Positions 29,449 to 37,608 of a stretch of DNA of 64,000 nt are shown piece by piece. Position 1 is the first letter of the stretch; the number at the start of each line of letters is the position of its first letter. The translations under genes were made by a program, and so were the position numbers. The notes beneath the pieces were generated by a model. It saw only the letters and a list, made by a program, of their open reading frames with translations. It did no database searches and was not told where the DNA came from. The DNA comes from Xaviernesmea oryzae (GTDB taxonomy: Bacteria > Pseudomonadota > Alphaproteobacteria > Rhizobiales > Rhizobiaceae). The stretch lies in contig NZ_FOAM01000001.1 in NCBI RefSeq assembly GCF_900109605.1, positions 1 to 64,000 on the forward strand, written 5' to 3'.

Positions 29449-29491
29449 GACGTTTCACGGCACTCTTGGCGGAGGGACACCGTGAAACGTC
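29449..29491. promoter_or_regulatory. perfect 12-bp inverted repeat in divL leader
   Basis: GACGTTTCACGG (29449-29460) and CCGTGAAACGTC (29480-29491) are perfect inverted repeats separated by 19 bases, ending 67 bases before the preferred divL start. There is no T run after it. It could be an operator or an RNA hairpin affecting divL expression. Confidence 0.55.
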
Positions 29492-29558
29492 GTTGAGCAC
29501 CATGCGGACGATGGACGGGCCTGCCCGTGCATTGTCCGGCAGCGGGGACAGGCAAAGA

Positions 29559-32033
29559 ATGACACGAGACAAGATCACCCGGAGACCAAGCCGCATGACG
29601 GCCTTGGCTGCGCGGCTTTGGGCTGGCGTCTGCCTTGTGACGAGTGGCGGCGAGGCTTTTGCGGCTGACGGCTTCAGTGGCGCGCTGCTGCAGTCGAGCG
29701 AGGTGATCACACTGGCCGTTCTCGCCGGCGCAGGCGCCGCGGCCACGATATCGGCCGTCTGGCTCAGCCGCCAGCGCGGCCGCGCCGAGGTTGAAAATCG
29801 CGATCTGACGGCGATGATTGCCGACGCCAACCAGCGCGTCGCCCGTCTCCAGGCGCTTCTGACGGAAAAGGACCGGCGCATCGTCGTGTGGGAAGGCCCG
29901 CATGAGCGGCCGGAATTCATCGGCTCTCTGCCGACCGAGACGGGTGCGCCGGTCGAAGATCGCGACTTTCTCGCCTTTGGCCGCTGGATCAAGGCGCATT
30001 CTGCTGCTGCGCTCGACCAGGCGATCGACCGGCTCCGCTCGCGCGCCGAAAGCTTCGATCTGATCGTCGATACGCTGCGGGGCGAAATCGTTGAAGTGCA
30101 GGGCCGTGTGTCAGGCGGGCGCGCCTTCGTGCGTTTCGTCGCCTTGTCCAATCTGCGCGCCGAGCTTGCCGAAGCGCGGCTGGAGCGCGACCGGCTGCGC
30201 ACCGCGCTGGTCGGCCTGCATGCCCTGCTCGATGCGACGGAGCTTCCGGTCTGGCAGCGCGGCACGGATGGCAAGCTGATCTGGGTCAACGAAGCCTATC
30301 GCAATGCGGTCGAAGCCCGCACCGTGGCCGAAGCCATTGCCGAGGGGCGCGAATTCCTGCCGACCATCACGCGCGAGAAGATCCGCGCCGGCGCCACCTA
30401 TGACGTGCCCTTCCGCGATACGCTCTCGGCCGTCGTCCATGGCAATCGACGCGTCTTCGAGGTGATCGACGCCAAGACGACGCAAGGCTCGGCCGGCCTC
30501 GCGGTCGACGTGTCCGCTGTCGAGGGCGTGCGCGAGGAACTCGCCCGGACCTTGAAGAGCCATGCCGAAACGCTCGACCAGCTGACCACGCCGGTGGCGA
30601 TCTTCGATGGCAACCAGCGGCTCGAATTCTACAATCAGGCCTTCCAACGGCTCTGGGATCTCGATACCGCCACCTTGATGCGCAAGCCTGACAATGGCGA
30701 GATCCTCGACCGCCTACGCGAGCGCGGCAAGCTGCCGGAACAGCTGAACTGGCGGCAGTGGCGCGAACAGGCGCTTTCCGTCTATCAGGCGATCGACACC
30801 CAGACCGATCTCTGGCATCTGCCGAACGGCCAGACGCTGCGCGTGGTCGCCACCGCCCGGCCTCAGGGCGGCGCCACCTGGGTGTTCGAAAACCTCACCG
30901 AGCGCGTCGATCTTGAAACCCGCTACAACACGCTGGTCCATGTTCAGGGCGAAACCATCGATCATCTGAGCGAAGGCGTTTCCGTTTTCGGACCGGATGG
31001 CCGCATCCGCCTGTCCAACCCGGCCTTTCGCGCGCTCTGGGGCGTGACCGAGGCCGAGGTAAAGCCCGGCACGCATATCAAGGTGATCGAGCAGGCCTGC
31101 GCGGCCTCCTACGATTCCGCCGATGGCTGGAAGCGCTTCGCCCAGCTGATCACCAGCTTCGATGACGAGCGTCCTTCGCTGCGCGGCATTCTGGAGCTGC
31201 GCACGGGGCTGATCCTCGATTTCAACGTCATTCCCCTGCCCAATGCGCAGACCATGCTGACCTTTGTCGACATGACGGACAGCGTGCGGGTGGAACGGGC
31301 GCTGAAGGAGAAGAACGAGGCGCTGCAGATGGCAGACGCGCTGAAGAACGACTTCGTCCAGCATGTCTCCTACGAGCTGCGCTCGCCGCTGACCAATATC
31401 ATCGGATTTGCCGATCTTCTGAAGACCCCGGCCTTCGGTACGCTGACCCCGCGCCAGGCCGAATATGTCGATCATATCGCCACCTCCTCCTCGCTGCTTT
31501 TGACCATCGTCAACGACATTCTCGACCTCGCGACCGTCGATGCCGGTATTGTCGAGCTCGACCTCAGCGAGATCGATCTGGCCGAATTCCTCGATGAGGT
31601 GGCCTTGCACATGGCCGACAGGCTGCAGGAAAGCGGCGTGACGCTCTCCATCGAAGCGCCGGACAAGCTTGGCCGGTTCACGGCCGATCATCAGCGGCTG
31701 AAGCAGATCTTCATCAAGCTGATCGCCAATGCCGCCAATGTCGCACCCGAAGGCAGCACCATCCGGCTCACCTGCCGCCGCGAGGGCATGGATTTCGTCT
31801 TCGCCGTCAAGGACAATGGCCCCGGCATTCCGCAGGAGGTCATCTCCAGCGTCTTCAACCGCTTCGAAAGCCATGGCGCCCATGGCGGCGCAGGGCTCGG
31901 CCTGTCGATCGTCGAAAGCTTCGTGACGCTGCATCGCGGCAGCGTCGCCATCCGCTCCAGCGAAACCGAAGGCACCGAAGTCACCTGCCGCCTCCCTTCA
32001 GGCGAAATGCGCCAGATCGTGGCAGCGGAATGA
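29559..32033 (+). CDS. divL: DivL-type PAS-containing tyrosine pseudokinase
   Basis: Protein of 824 aa. Signal-like basic N-terminus, hydrophobic segments near residues 14-35 and 45-65, three PAS-like modules (near 220, 335 and 460), then DHp and ATPase domains. In the H-box the sequence is QHVSYELRSPLTNI: Tyr605 replaces the phosphoacceptor His, the defining feature of DivL. ATPase boxes (DNGPGIP, GGAGLGLSIVESF) remain. In Caulobacter DivL senses DivK state and promotes CckA and CtrA activity. ATG 29559 has AGG upstream and gives a proper N-terminus; ATG 29502 (843 aa) is possible. Its stop overlaps the tsaE-amgK start. Confidence 0.85.
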   Translation: MTRDKITRRPSRMTALAARLWAGVCLVTSGGEAFAADGFSGALLQSSEVITLAVLAGAGAAATISAVWLSRQRGRAEVENRDLTAMIADANQRVARLQALLTEKDRRIVVWEGPHERPEFIGSLPTETGAPVEDRDFLAFGRWIKAHSAAALDQAIDRLRSRAESFDLIVDTLRGEIVEVQGRVSGGRAFVRFVALSNLRAELAEARLERDRLRTALVGLHALLDATELPVWQRGTDGKLIWVNEAYRNAVEARTVAEAIAEGREFLPTITREKIRAGATYDVPFRDTLSAVVHGNRRVFEVIDAKTTQGSAGLAVDVSAVEGVREELARTLKSHAETLDQLTTPVAIFDGNQRLEFYNQAFQRLWDLDTATLMRKPDNGEILDRLRERGKLPEQLNWRQWREQALSVYQAIDTQTDLWHLPNGQTLRVVATARPQGGATWVFENLTERVDLETRYNTLVHVQGETIDHLSEGVSVFGPDGRIRLSNPAFRALWGVTEAEVKPGTHIKVIEQACAASYDSADGWKRFAQLITSFDDERPSLRGILELRTGLILDFNVIPLPNAQTMLTFVDMTDSVRVERALKEKNEALQMADALKNDFVQHVSYELRSPLTNIIGFADLLKTPAFGTLTPRQAEYVDHIATSSSLLLTIVNDILDLATVDAGIVELDLSEIDLAEFLDEVALHMADRLQESGVTLSIEAPDKLGRFTADHQRLKQIFIKLIANAANVAPEGSTIRLTCRREGMDFVFAVKDNGPGIPQEVISSVFNRFESHGAHGGAGLGLSIVESFVTLHRGSVAIRSSETEGTEVTCRLPSGEMRQIVAAE

Positions 32034-33541
32034 TGGATAGGATCGAGCTCCGCCTTGGCGATGCCAGGGCCAGCGAAAAGCTGGGCGAGGATCTGGCCCG
32101 CACGCTGAAGCCGGGCGATTGCCTGGCGCTGTCGGGCGACCTCGGTGCCGGCAAGACGACGCTTGCGCGGGCGTTGATCCGGGCGCTGGCGGAAGAGCCG
32201 GAGCTGGAGGTGCCGAGCCCGACCTTCACCCTCGTGCAGGCCTATGCCACCCGCATCCCCGTCGCCCATGTCGATCTCTACCGGCTGGGCGATGGCAGCG
32301 AGCTGGAAGAGTTGGGGCTGGAGGAGGCGCTGGCCGATGGCATTTGTCTGGTCGAATGGCCCGAGCGGGCCGAGGCCGAACTGCCGGCCAACCGGATCAC
32401 CCTGACGCTGAGCCACGACGGCGAGGGCCGCCTTGCGCGCTTCGCCGGCCCTGCGGATCGGCTGGCGCGGATTTCCCGCAGCCTGGCGATTAGGGCGTTC
32501 TTGGAGAGAAATGGCTTTGCCGGATCCACACGTCTCTATCTCACAGGCGATGCGTCGGTTCGCGCTTATGAGCGCATCAAGCGTACAGAGGCCGCGGATC
32601 TCATCCTGATGGATGCGCCGCGCCGGCCCCAAGGTCCCGTTGTCAGGGACGGCAAAACCTATCCAGAGCTTGCACATCTGGCAGAAGACGTGGCGCCTTT
32701 TGTCGCGCTGGATCGCTGGCTGCGCAATGAGGGCTTTACGGCGCCCGAAATTATTGCCGAGGATCTCGACCAAGGGCTTCTGCTGCTGGAAGATCTCGGC
32801 AGTGACGGCGTGCGCGATTCAGAAGGCCAGCCGATTGCGGAGCGCTACGTCGCCTGCGCCGCGCTTCTCGCACGGCTGCATCAGACGGCGATGCCACGTG
32901 TCCTGCCTGTCGCGCCCGGCATCACGCATGAGATCCCCGATTTCGACCTGACGGCGCTGACGATCGAGACCAGCCTGCTGATCGACTGGTATCTGCCGCA
33001 GTTGCGCGGCGCGCCGGCAACGGCCGAAGAGCGTGCGGCCTATGAGACGATCTGGAGCGACCTGTTCGACCTGATCGCTGACGGCGAACGGCATCTGCTG
33101 CTGCGCGATTATCATTCGCCCAATATTCTCTGGCGCGAAGACAGGGCGGAGGCCGAGCGCATCGGCCTGATCGACTTCCAGGATGCGATGATCGGCCCAA
33201 CGGCCTATGATCTGGCGGCGCTCGCCCAGGATGCGCGGGTCACCATCGCGCCTGATCTGCGCGCGCACATGATCGACACCTATCTGGCCGCCCGCCAAGC
33301 GGATGTCGGATTTAATGCCGAGCGCTTCCTGCGTGACTTCCACATCATGGCGGCCCAGCGCAATTGCAAGCTGCTGGGCATCTGGGTGCGGCTGAAGGAG
33401 CGCGACGGCAAGCCGGGTTATATGCAGCATATGCCCCGCACCATGGCCTATCTCGCCGAGGCGCTGGCCCACCCGGCGCTTGCGCCGCTCGCCGCCTGGT
33501 GCCGGAAGGCCAGTCTTCCGCTTGCAGATGAAAAGGCATGA
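32030..33541 (+). CDS. TsaE-AmgK fusion protein
   Basis: Protein of 503 aa with two unrelated halves. Residues 1-150 are TsaE, the ATPase for tRNA t6A modification: Walker A SGDLGAGKTTLARAL (36-48), PSPTFTLVQAY, VAHVDLYRL and LVEWPERAE. Residues 155-503 are an aminoglycoside-phosphotransferase-like sugar kinase: catalytic LLLRDYHSPNILW near 365 and metal-binding GLIDFQDAMIGPTAYDLA. With murU next door the kinase half is best read as AmgK, the MurNAc/GlcNAc anomeric kinase of peptidoglycan recycling. Start overlaps the divL stop; its own stop overlaps murU. The fusion is characteristic of Rhizobiales. Confidence 0.9.
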   Translation: MMDRIELRLGDARASEKLGEDLARTLKPGDCLALSGDLGAGKTTLARALIRALAEEPELEVPSPTFTLVQAYATRIPVAHVDLYRLGDGSELEELGLEEALADGICLVEWPERAEAELPANRITLTLSHDGEGRLARFAGPADRLARISRSLAIRAFLERNGFAGSTRLYLTGDASVRAYERIKRTEAADLILMDAPRRPQGPVVRDGKTYPELAHLAEDVAPFVALDRWLRNEGFTAPEIIAEDLDQGLLLLEDLGSDGVRDSEGQPIAERYVACAALLARLHQTAMPRVLPVAPGITHEIPDFDLTALTIETSLLIDWYLPQLRGAPATAEERAAYETIWSDLFDLIADGERHLLLRDYHSPNILWREDRAEAERIGLIDFQDAMIGPTAYDLAALAQDARVTIAPDLRAHMIDTYLAARQADVGFNAERFLRDFHIMAAQRNCKLLGIWVRLKERDGKPGYMQHMPRTMAYLAEALAHPALAPLAAWCRKASLPLADEKA

Positions 33542-34347
33542 GACGGCCGATGTCTTCGCCCTCCCCTTCCGATCCGGTCCATCCTGACGCGGGAAAAGCT
33601 GCCAGGCCTGCCATCCGCTCCGCCATGGTGCTCGCCGCCGGGCTGGGCACCCGGCTGAGGCCGCTCACCGACACCATGCCCAAACCTCTGGTGCCGATAT
33701 CGGGCAAGCCAATGATCGACCATGTGCTCGACCTCCTGGACGAGGCCGGCGTGACGACTGCTGTGGTCAATGTCCATCACTTCGCCGACCGGATGGAGGC
33801 GCATCTGTCGGCGCGCGCACGGCCGAGGATCGTCATTTCCGACGAACGCGATGGGTTGATGAACTCAGGCGGAGGCCTTGCCAAGGGGCTGAAGCTGATC
33901 ACGGACGAGATCGTTCTGGTGATGAATGCCGATCTCTTCTGGGTCGGCGAGGATCCCGAGGCGCCATCGAACCTGACCCGCCTGGCCGCCTTCTTCGATG
34001 AAACGCGAATGGATATGGCCATGCTCGTCGTGCCCTTGGAGCGGACGACCGGGCATAATGGCCGGCATGATTTCTCGCGGCTCGATGACGGACGGCTGGT
34101 GCGCTATCGGGAGGATCTTGGCGAGGGCGTGGTCTATGCCGGCGCTTTCGTCTTGCGCCGGGCACTGTTTGACGATGCGCCTGATGAGGCCTTCAACCTC
34201 AATCTCTATTTCGACCGGGTGATCGAAAGCGGCGGCCTGTTCGGCATGGTGATGGACGGCGAGTGGATCACCGTGGGCACGCCCGACGCCATTGGCGCGG
34301 CCGAAGACACCATCGCCCGCTGCGCCGGTCTTGGGAAAAGGGCCTGA
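33538..34347 (+). CDS. murU: nucleotidyltransferase MurU (MurNAc-1-P uridylyltransferase)
   Basis: Protein of 269 aa. The pyrophosphorylase signature MVLAAGLGTRLRPLTDTMPKP is near residue 30, after a variable N-terminus, followed by VLVMNADLFW (metal-binding Asp) and the C-terminal WITVGTPDAIGAA. Its position immediately after an AmgK kinase identifies it as MurU, which turns MurNAc-1-phosphate into UDP-MurNAc. Four-base overlap with the fusion gene indicates coupling. A later ATG at 33550 is an alternative start. Confidence 0.88.
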   Translation: MRRPMSSPSPSDPVHPDAGKAARPAIRSAMVLAAGLGTRLRPLTDTMPKPLVPISGKPMIDHVLDLLDEAGVTTAVVNVHHFADRMEAHLSARARPRIVISDERDGLMNSGGGLAKGLKLITDEIVLVMNADLFWVGEDPEAPSNLTRLAAFFDETRMDMAMLVVPLERTTGHNGRHDFSRLDDGRLVRYREDLGEGVVYAGAFVLRRALFDDAPDEAFNLNLYFDRVIESGGLFGMVMDGEWITVGTPDAIGAAEDTIARCAGLGKRA

Positions 34348-34404
34348 AGCGGGCTCACAAATGCAGCGCCAGATGCTATTCAGGAACAGAGGCTGCTTTG
34401 GAGC

Positions 34405-37400
34405 ATGTCTTCAAAGCCGCAAGGAAAGGGCCTGAATCGGGTGTCTGTTACCCGGCAAAATATCTTCACCATCCCGCCCGGCGCGCCGTTCCTCGGCACG
34501 CTGGTGGAGTCGCTCTGTGCCGGTGCCCTGGTTCCGGAGTTTCGCTACGACCCTACCGATCCCCTCTCTCTGGCCGATGTCACCATCTTCGTGCCGACGC
34601 GCCGCGCGGCGCGCGTGCTGCGCTCGGAGTTCGTCGATCGGCTGGGTGGACAGTCCGCGATCCTGCCGGTGGTGCGCCCGCTCGGTGAATCTGAGGACGA
34701 TAGCGGCTATTTCGATGAGGAAAGCCCTGCCACGCTCGATCTCTCGCCGCCGATCGTTTCCGCCGGCCGGCTGATCGAGCTTGCCCGGCTCATTCTTGCC
34801 TGGCGCAACCGCCTGCCGCAGGTGGTGCGCGACATTCATGGCGACAGCCCGCTTATCGCCCCTGCGAGCCCTGCCGACGCCATCTGGCTGGCGCGTGACC
34901 TCTCGGCGATCATCGATTCCGTCGAGACCGAAGAGCTGGACTGGGAGGCGCTGAGGACGCTGGATGCCGAAAGCTTTGCGGAATGGTGGCGGCTGACGCT
35001 GGAATTTCTCGATATCGCCCGGCATTTCTGGCCGGCGCGGCTGCAGGAGCTGGGCGCCTCCTCCCCGGCCCGGCATCGCAATGCCGTCATCGATTTCGAA
35101 ACGGAGCGCATGCGTGCCGGCAAGATCACCGGCCCCGTCATCGTTGCCGGCTCCACCGGCTCGATTCCATCCACCGCCCGCCTGATCGCCGCCGTTCAGG
35201 ATCTGCCGCAGGGCGCCATCGTCCTGCCGGGGCTCGATACGGTGATGAGCGCTGAGGAATGGGCGGCCGTTGCGCCGGAAGGAACGCTAAGCGGCCCGCT
35301 CTCGGATCCCGCCACGCGCAGCCACCCGCAATATGGCCTCTTCCGTCTCCTCGCCCGTCTCAACCGCACGCGTGAGGACGTGGCGATCCTCGGCATGGTC
35401 GAGCCGGATCTGGCTGTCCGCGCCAGCACGCTGTCACGCGCGCTGCTGCCGGTGGAAAAGACCAGTGCTTGGGGCGAGAGCACGGCCGAAGAAGACAAAG
35501 CGCCGCTCGACGCCGCCTTTGCCGATGTCGCCCTGATCGAAGCCGCCAATGAGCGCGAGGAAGCGACGGCCATCGCCGTGGCCATGCGGCTTTCTCTGGA
35601 GGCGAGCGATACGTGCCAGGCGGCGCTGATCACGCCGGATCGCGATCTGGCGGCCCGTGTCTCGGCTGAGTTGATGCGCTTCGGCATCGAGGCGGACGAT
35701 ACGGCCGGCACGCCACTCTCCGCCACACCGGCCGGCACACTGACCCGGCTTCTGCTCAATGCCGCTTTGAAACCCGGCGATCCCGTGGCGATTGCCGCGC
35801 TGATCAAGCATCCGCTCGCGCTGTTCGGCCATGCCTCCGAGCATGTCCTCTCCGCCGGGCGGCTGATCGAACGACTAGCCCTGCGCGGCGGCACGCAGGC
35901 GACCCGGCTGGCCAGCCTCTCCGCTTTGCTCGACCTCAGGCTTTCCGAAGTCGTCGACGAGCGCCACCTGCCTGAATGGCGCCAGGTGCTTGCTCCCGAA
36001 GCGGTGGAGGACGCCCGGGCCCTTGCCGACGCAATCGCCGCGGCCGCAACGCCCTTGCTGGCCCTGGCCGAGACGGAAGATGAAGAGCCGTCGCTGGCCG
36101 ACTGGGCGCGGGCGACGGGCGAGGCGCTGGAAGCGGCGGCCGCCGATGAGGCTGGAAACCTCGCTGAGCTCTGGGATAGCGAAGCTGGCGAAACCCTGTC
36201 ACGCCTGCTCACCGCCGTGATCGAGACCGATGGGCAGATCGAGGCGACAGGCGCGCAATGGTGCGATGTCATGGACGCACTGATGGCCGGGGAGGCGATC
36301 AAGCCGCGCGCCATGCGCCATCCCCGCGTCTTTATCTTCGGGGCACTGGAGGCCCGGCTGCAAAGCGTCGATCTGATCGTGCTTGGCGGCATGAATGAGG
36401 GCATCTGGCCAGGGCAGACAGCCAATGATCCCTTTCTGTCCCGCGCCATGAAGACCGGCATCGGCCTGGAGCCGCCGGAACGGCGGATCGGCCAGCTCGC
36501 GCATGATTTTCATATGGCCTTCGGCACGCGGCGGCTGGTGCTCAGCCGCTCCTTGCGCAAGGGCAGCGCGCCGACGGTCGCCTCGCGCTGGCTGCAGCGT
36601 CTCTCCGCCGTCATCGGCAAGGAACGCACCGAGGCCATGCGCGCCCGTGGGCGCGATCACATCCATTTCGGCTACCAGCTGGACGAGCGGCCGCCCCAGC
36701 CGCTTGCCCCGCGCCCGCAGCCAAGGCCCGACCCGGCCTTGCAGCCGACGCGCTATTCCTTCAGCGAGGTGACGCGGCTGAGACGCGACCCCTATGCCAT
36801 CTATGCCAAACGCATCCTGCGCCTACTGCCGCTCGATGATTTCAATGCCGATCCGGGTGCGGCCATGCGCGGCACGCTTTATCACGCCATTGTCGAGCGC
36901 TTCGTGCGCGAGGATCTGGAGCCGGGAAGCCCGCAGGCGCAAAGGCGCATTGCGGCGATCGTGGAGGAGGCCTTCGACCAGGCCCGCCTGCCCGCCCATA
37001 TCGACGTCATCTGGCGGCCGCGCTTCCAGGGCGTGGCGCAAGCCTTCCTGCAATGGGAGATTTCCCGCCATGGCGATATCCTCCGCTCGCATCTGGAAGT
37101 GCCGGCCAGCCTGCCGCTCGGCGTTGGCCAGCTCCGCCTGACAGGGATTGCCGACCGCATCGACATTCTCAAGGACGGCACTGCCGTCATCGTCGATTAC
37201 AAGACCGGCTCCAATCCCTCGCCTAAGGAGGCGCGTGCGCTCTTGGATCCGCAATTGCCGCTGGAGGCCGCTGCGTTGAAGCGCAGCGCCTTTAAGGGCG
37301 TCGACCGGCGCGAGACGGCCGACCTGCTCTATGTCAGGCTGAAGCCGGGCGACCGCTTCGAGGTCAACACCGTCAATAACGACAAGGGCAGCGCGCGCGG

Positions 37401-37608
37401 GTCGGAAGAGCGCAAGAGCGCCGCCGAGCTGGCCGATGAGGCCGTATTACAGCTCACCGGCCTGCTCTCGGCGCTTCTCTCGGGCAAGCGCGGCTTTGCC
37501 TCGCGCGTGATCGTACAGAAAGAGCGCGATTACGGCGGCGAATATGACCATCTCGCCCGGGTGGCCGAATGGGCGACGGCCGAGGCCGGGGAGAGCGACG
37601 ATGGATGA
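34405..37608 (+). CDS. addB: double-strand break repair protein AddB
   Basis: Protein of 1067 aa, the alphaproteobacterial AddB type. The N-terminal half is an inactivated helicase-like region (FVPTRRAARVLRSEF). The C-terminal RecB-type nuclease domain has GIADRIDI and VIVDYKTGS near residue 925-935. I see no cysteines around the nuclease domain, so the iron-sulfur cluster of Bacillus AddB appears absent. With AddA it resects DNA ends and loads RecA, replacing RecBCD. Stop overlaps the addA start by eight bases. Confidence 0.93.
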   Translation: MSSKPQGKGLNRVSVTRQNIFTIPPGAPFLGTLVESLCAGALVPEFRYDPTDPLSLADVTIFVPTRRAARVLRSEFVDRLGGQSAILPVVRPLGESEDDSGYFDEESPATLDLSPPIVSAGRLIELARLILAWRNRLPQVVRDIHGDSPLIAPASPADAIWLARDLSAIIDSVETEELDWEALRTLDAESFAEWWRLTLEFLDIARHFWPARLQELGASSPARHRNAVIDFETERMRAGKITGPVIVAGSTGSIPSTARLIAAVQDLPQGAIVLPGLDTVMSAEEWAAVAPEGTLSGPLSDPATRSHPQYGLFRLLARLNRTREDVAILGMVEPDLAVRASTLSRALLPVEKTSAWGESTAEEDKAPLDAAFADVALIEAANEREEATAIAVAMRLSLEASDTCQAALITPDRDLAARVSAELMRFGIEADDTAGTPLSATPAGTLTRLLLNAALKPGDPVAIAALIKHPLALFGHASEHVLSAGRLIERLALRGGTQATRLASLSALLDLRLSEVVDERHLPEWRQVLAPEAVEDARALADAIAAAATPLLALAETEDEEPSLADWARATGEALEAAAADEAGNLAELWDSEAGETLSRLLTAVIETDGQIEATGAQWCDVMDALMAGEAIKPRAMRHPRVFIFGALEARLQSVDLIVLGGMNEGIWPGQTANDPFLSRAMKTGIGLEPPERRIGQLAHDFHMAFGTRRLVLSRSLRKGSAPTVASRWLQRLSAVIGKERTEAMRARGRDHIHFGYQLDERPPQPLAPRPQPRPDPALQPTRYSFSEVTRLRRDPYAIYAKRILRLLPLDDFNADPGAAMRGTLYHAIVERFVREDLEPGSPQAQRRIAAIVEEAFDQARLPAHIDVIWRPRFQGVAQAFLQWEISRHGDILRSHLEVPASLPLGVGQLRLTGIADRIDILKDGTAVIVDYKTGSNPSPKEARALLDPQLPLEAAALKRSAFKGVDRRETADLLYVRLKPGDRFEVNTVNNDKGSARGSEERKSAAELADEAVLQLTGLLSALLSGKRGFASRVIVQKERDYGGEYDHLARVAEWATAEAGESDDG

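Noticed and set aside
32894-32899. CACGTG core considered as another parS copy
   Set aside because: Flanks (ATGCCACGTGTCCT) do not match the TTTCACGTGAA pattern, and it lies within the amgK coding region.
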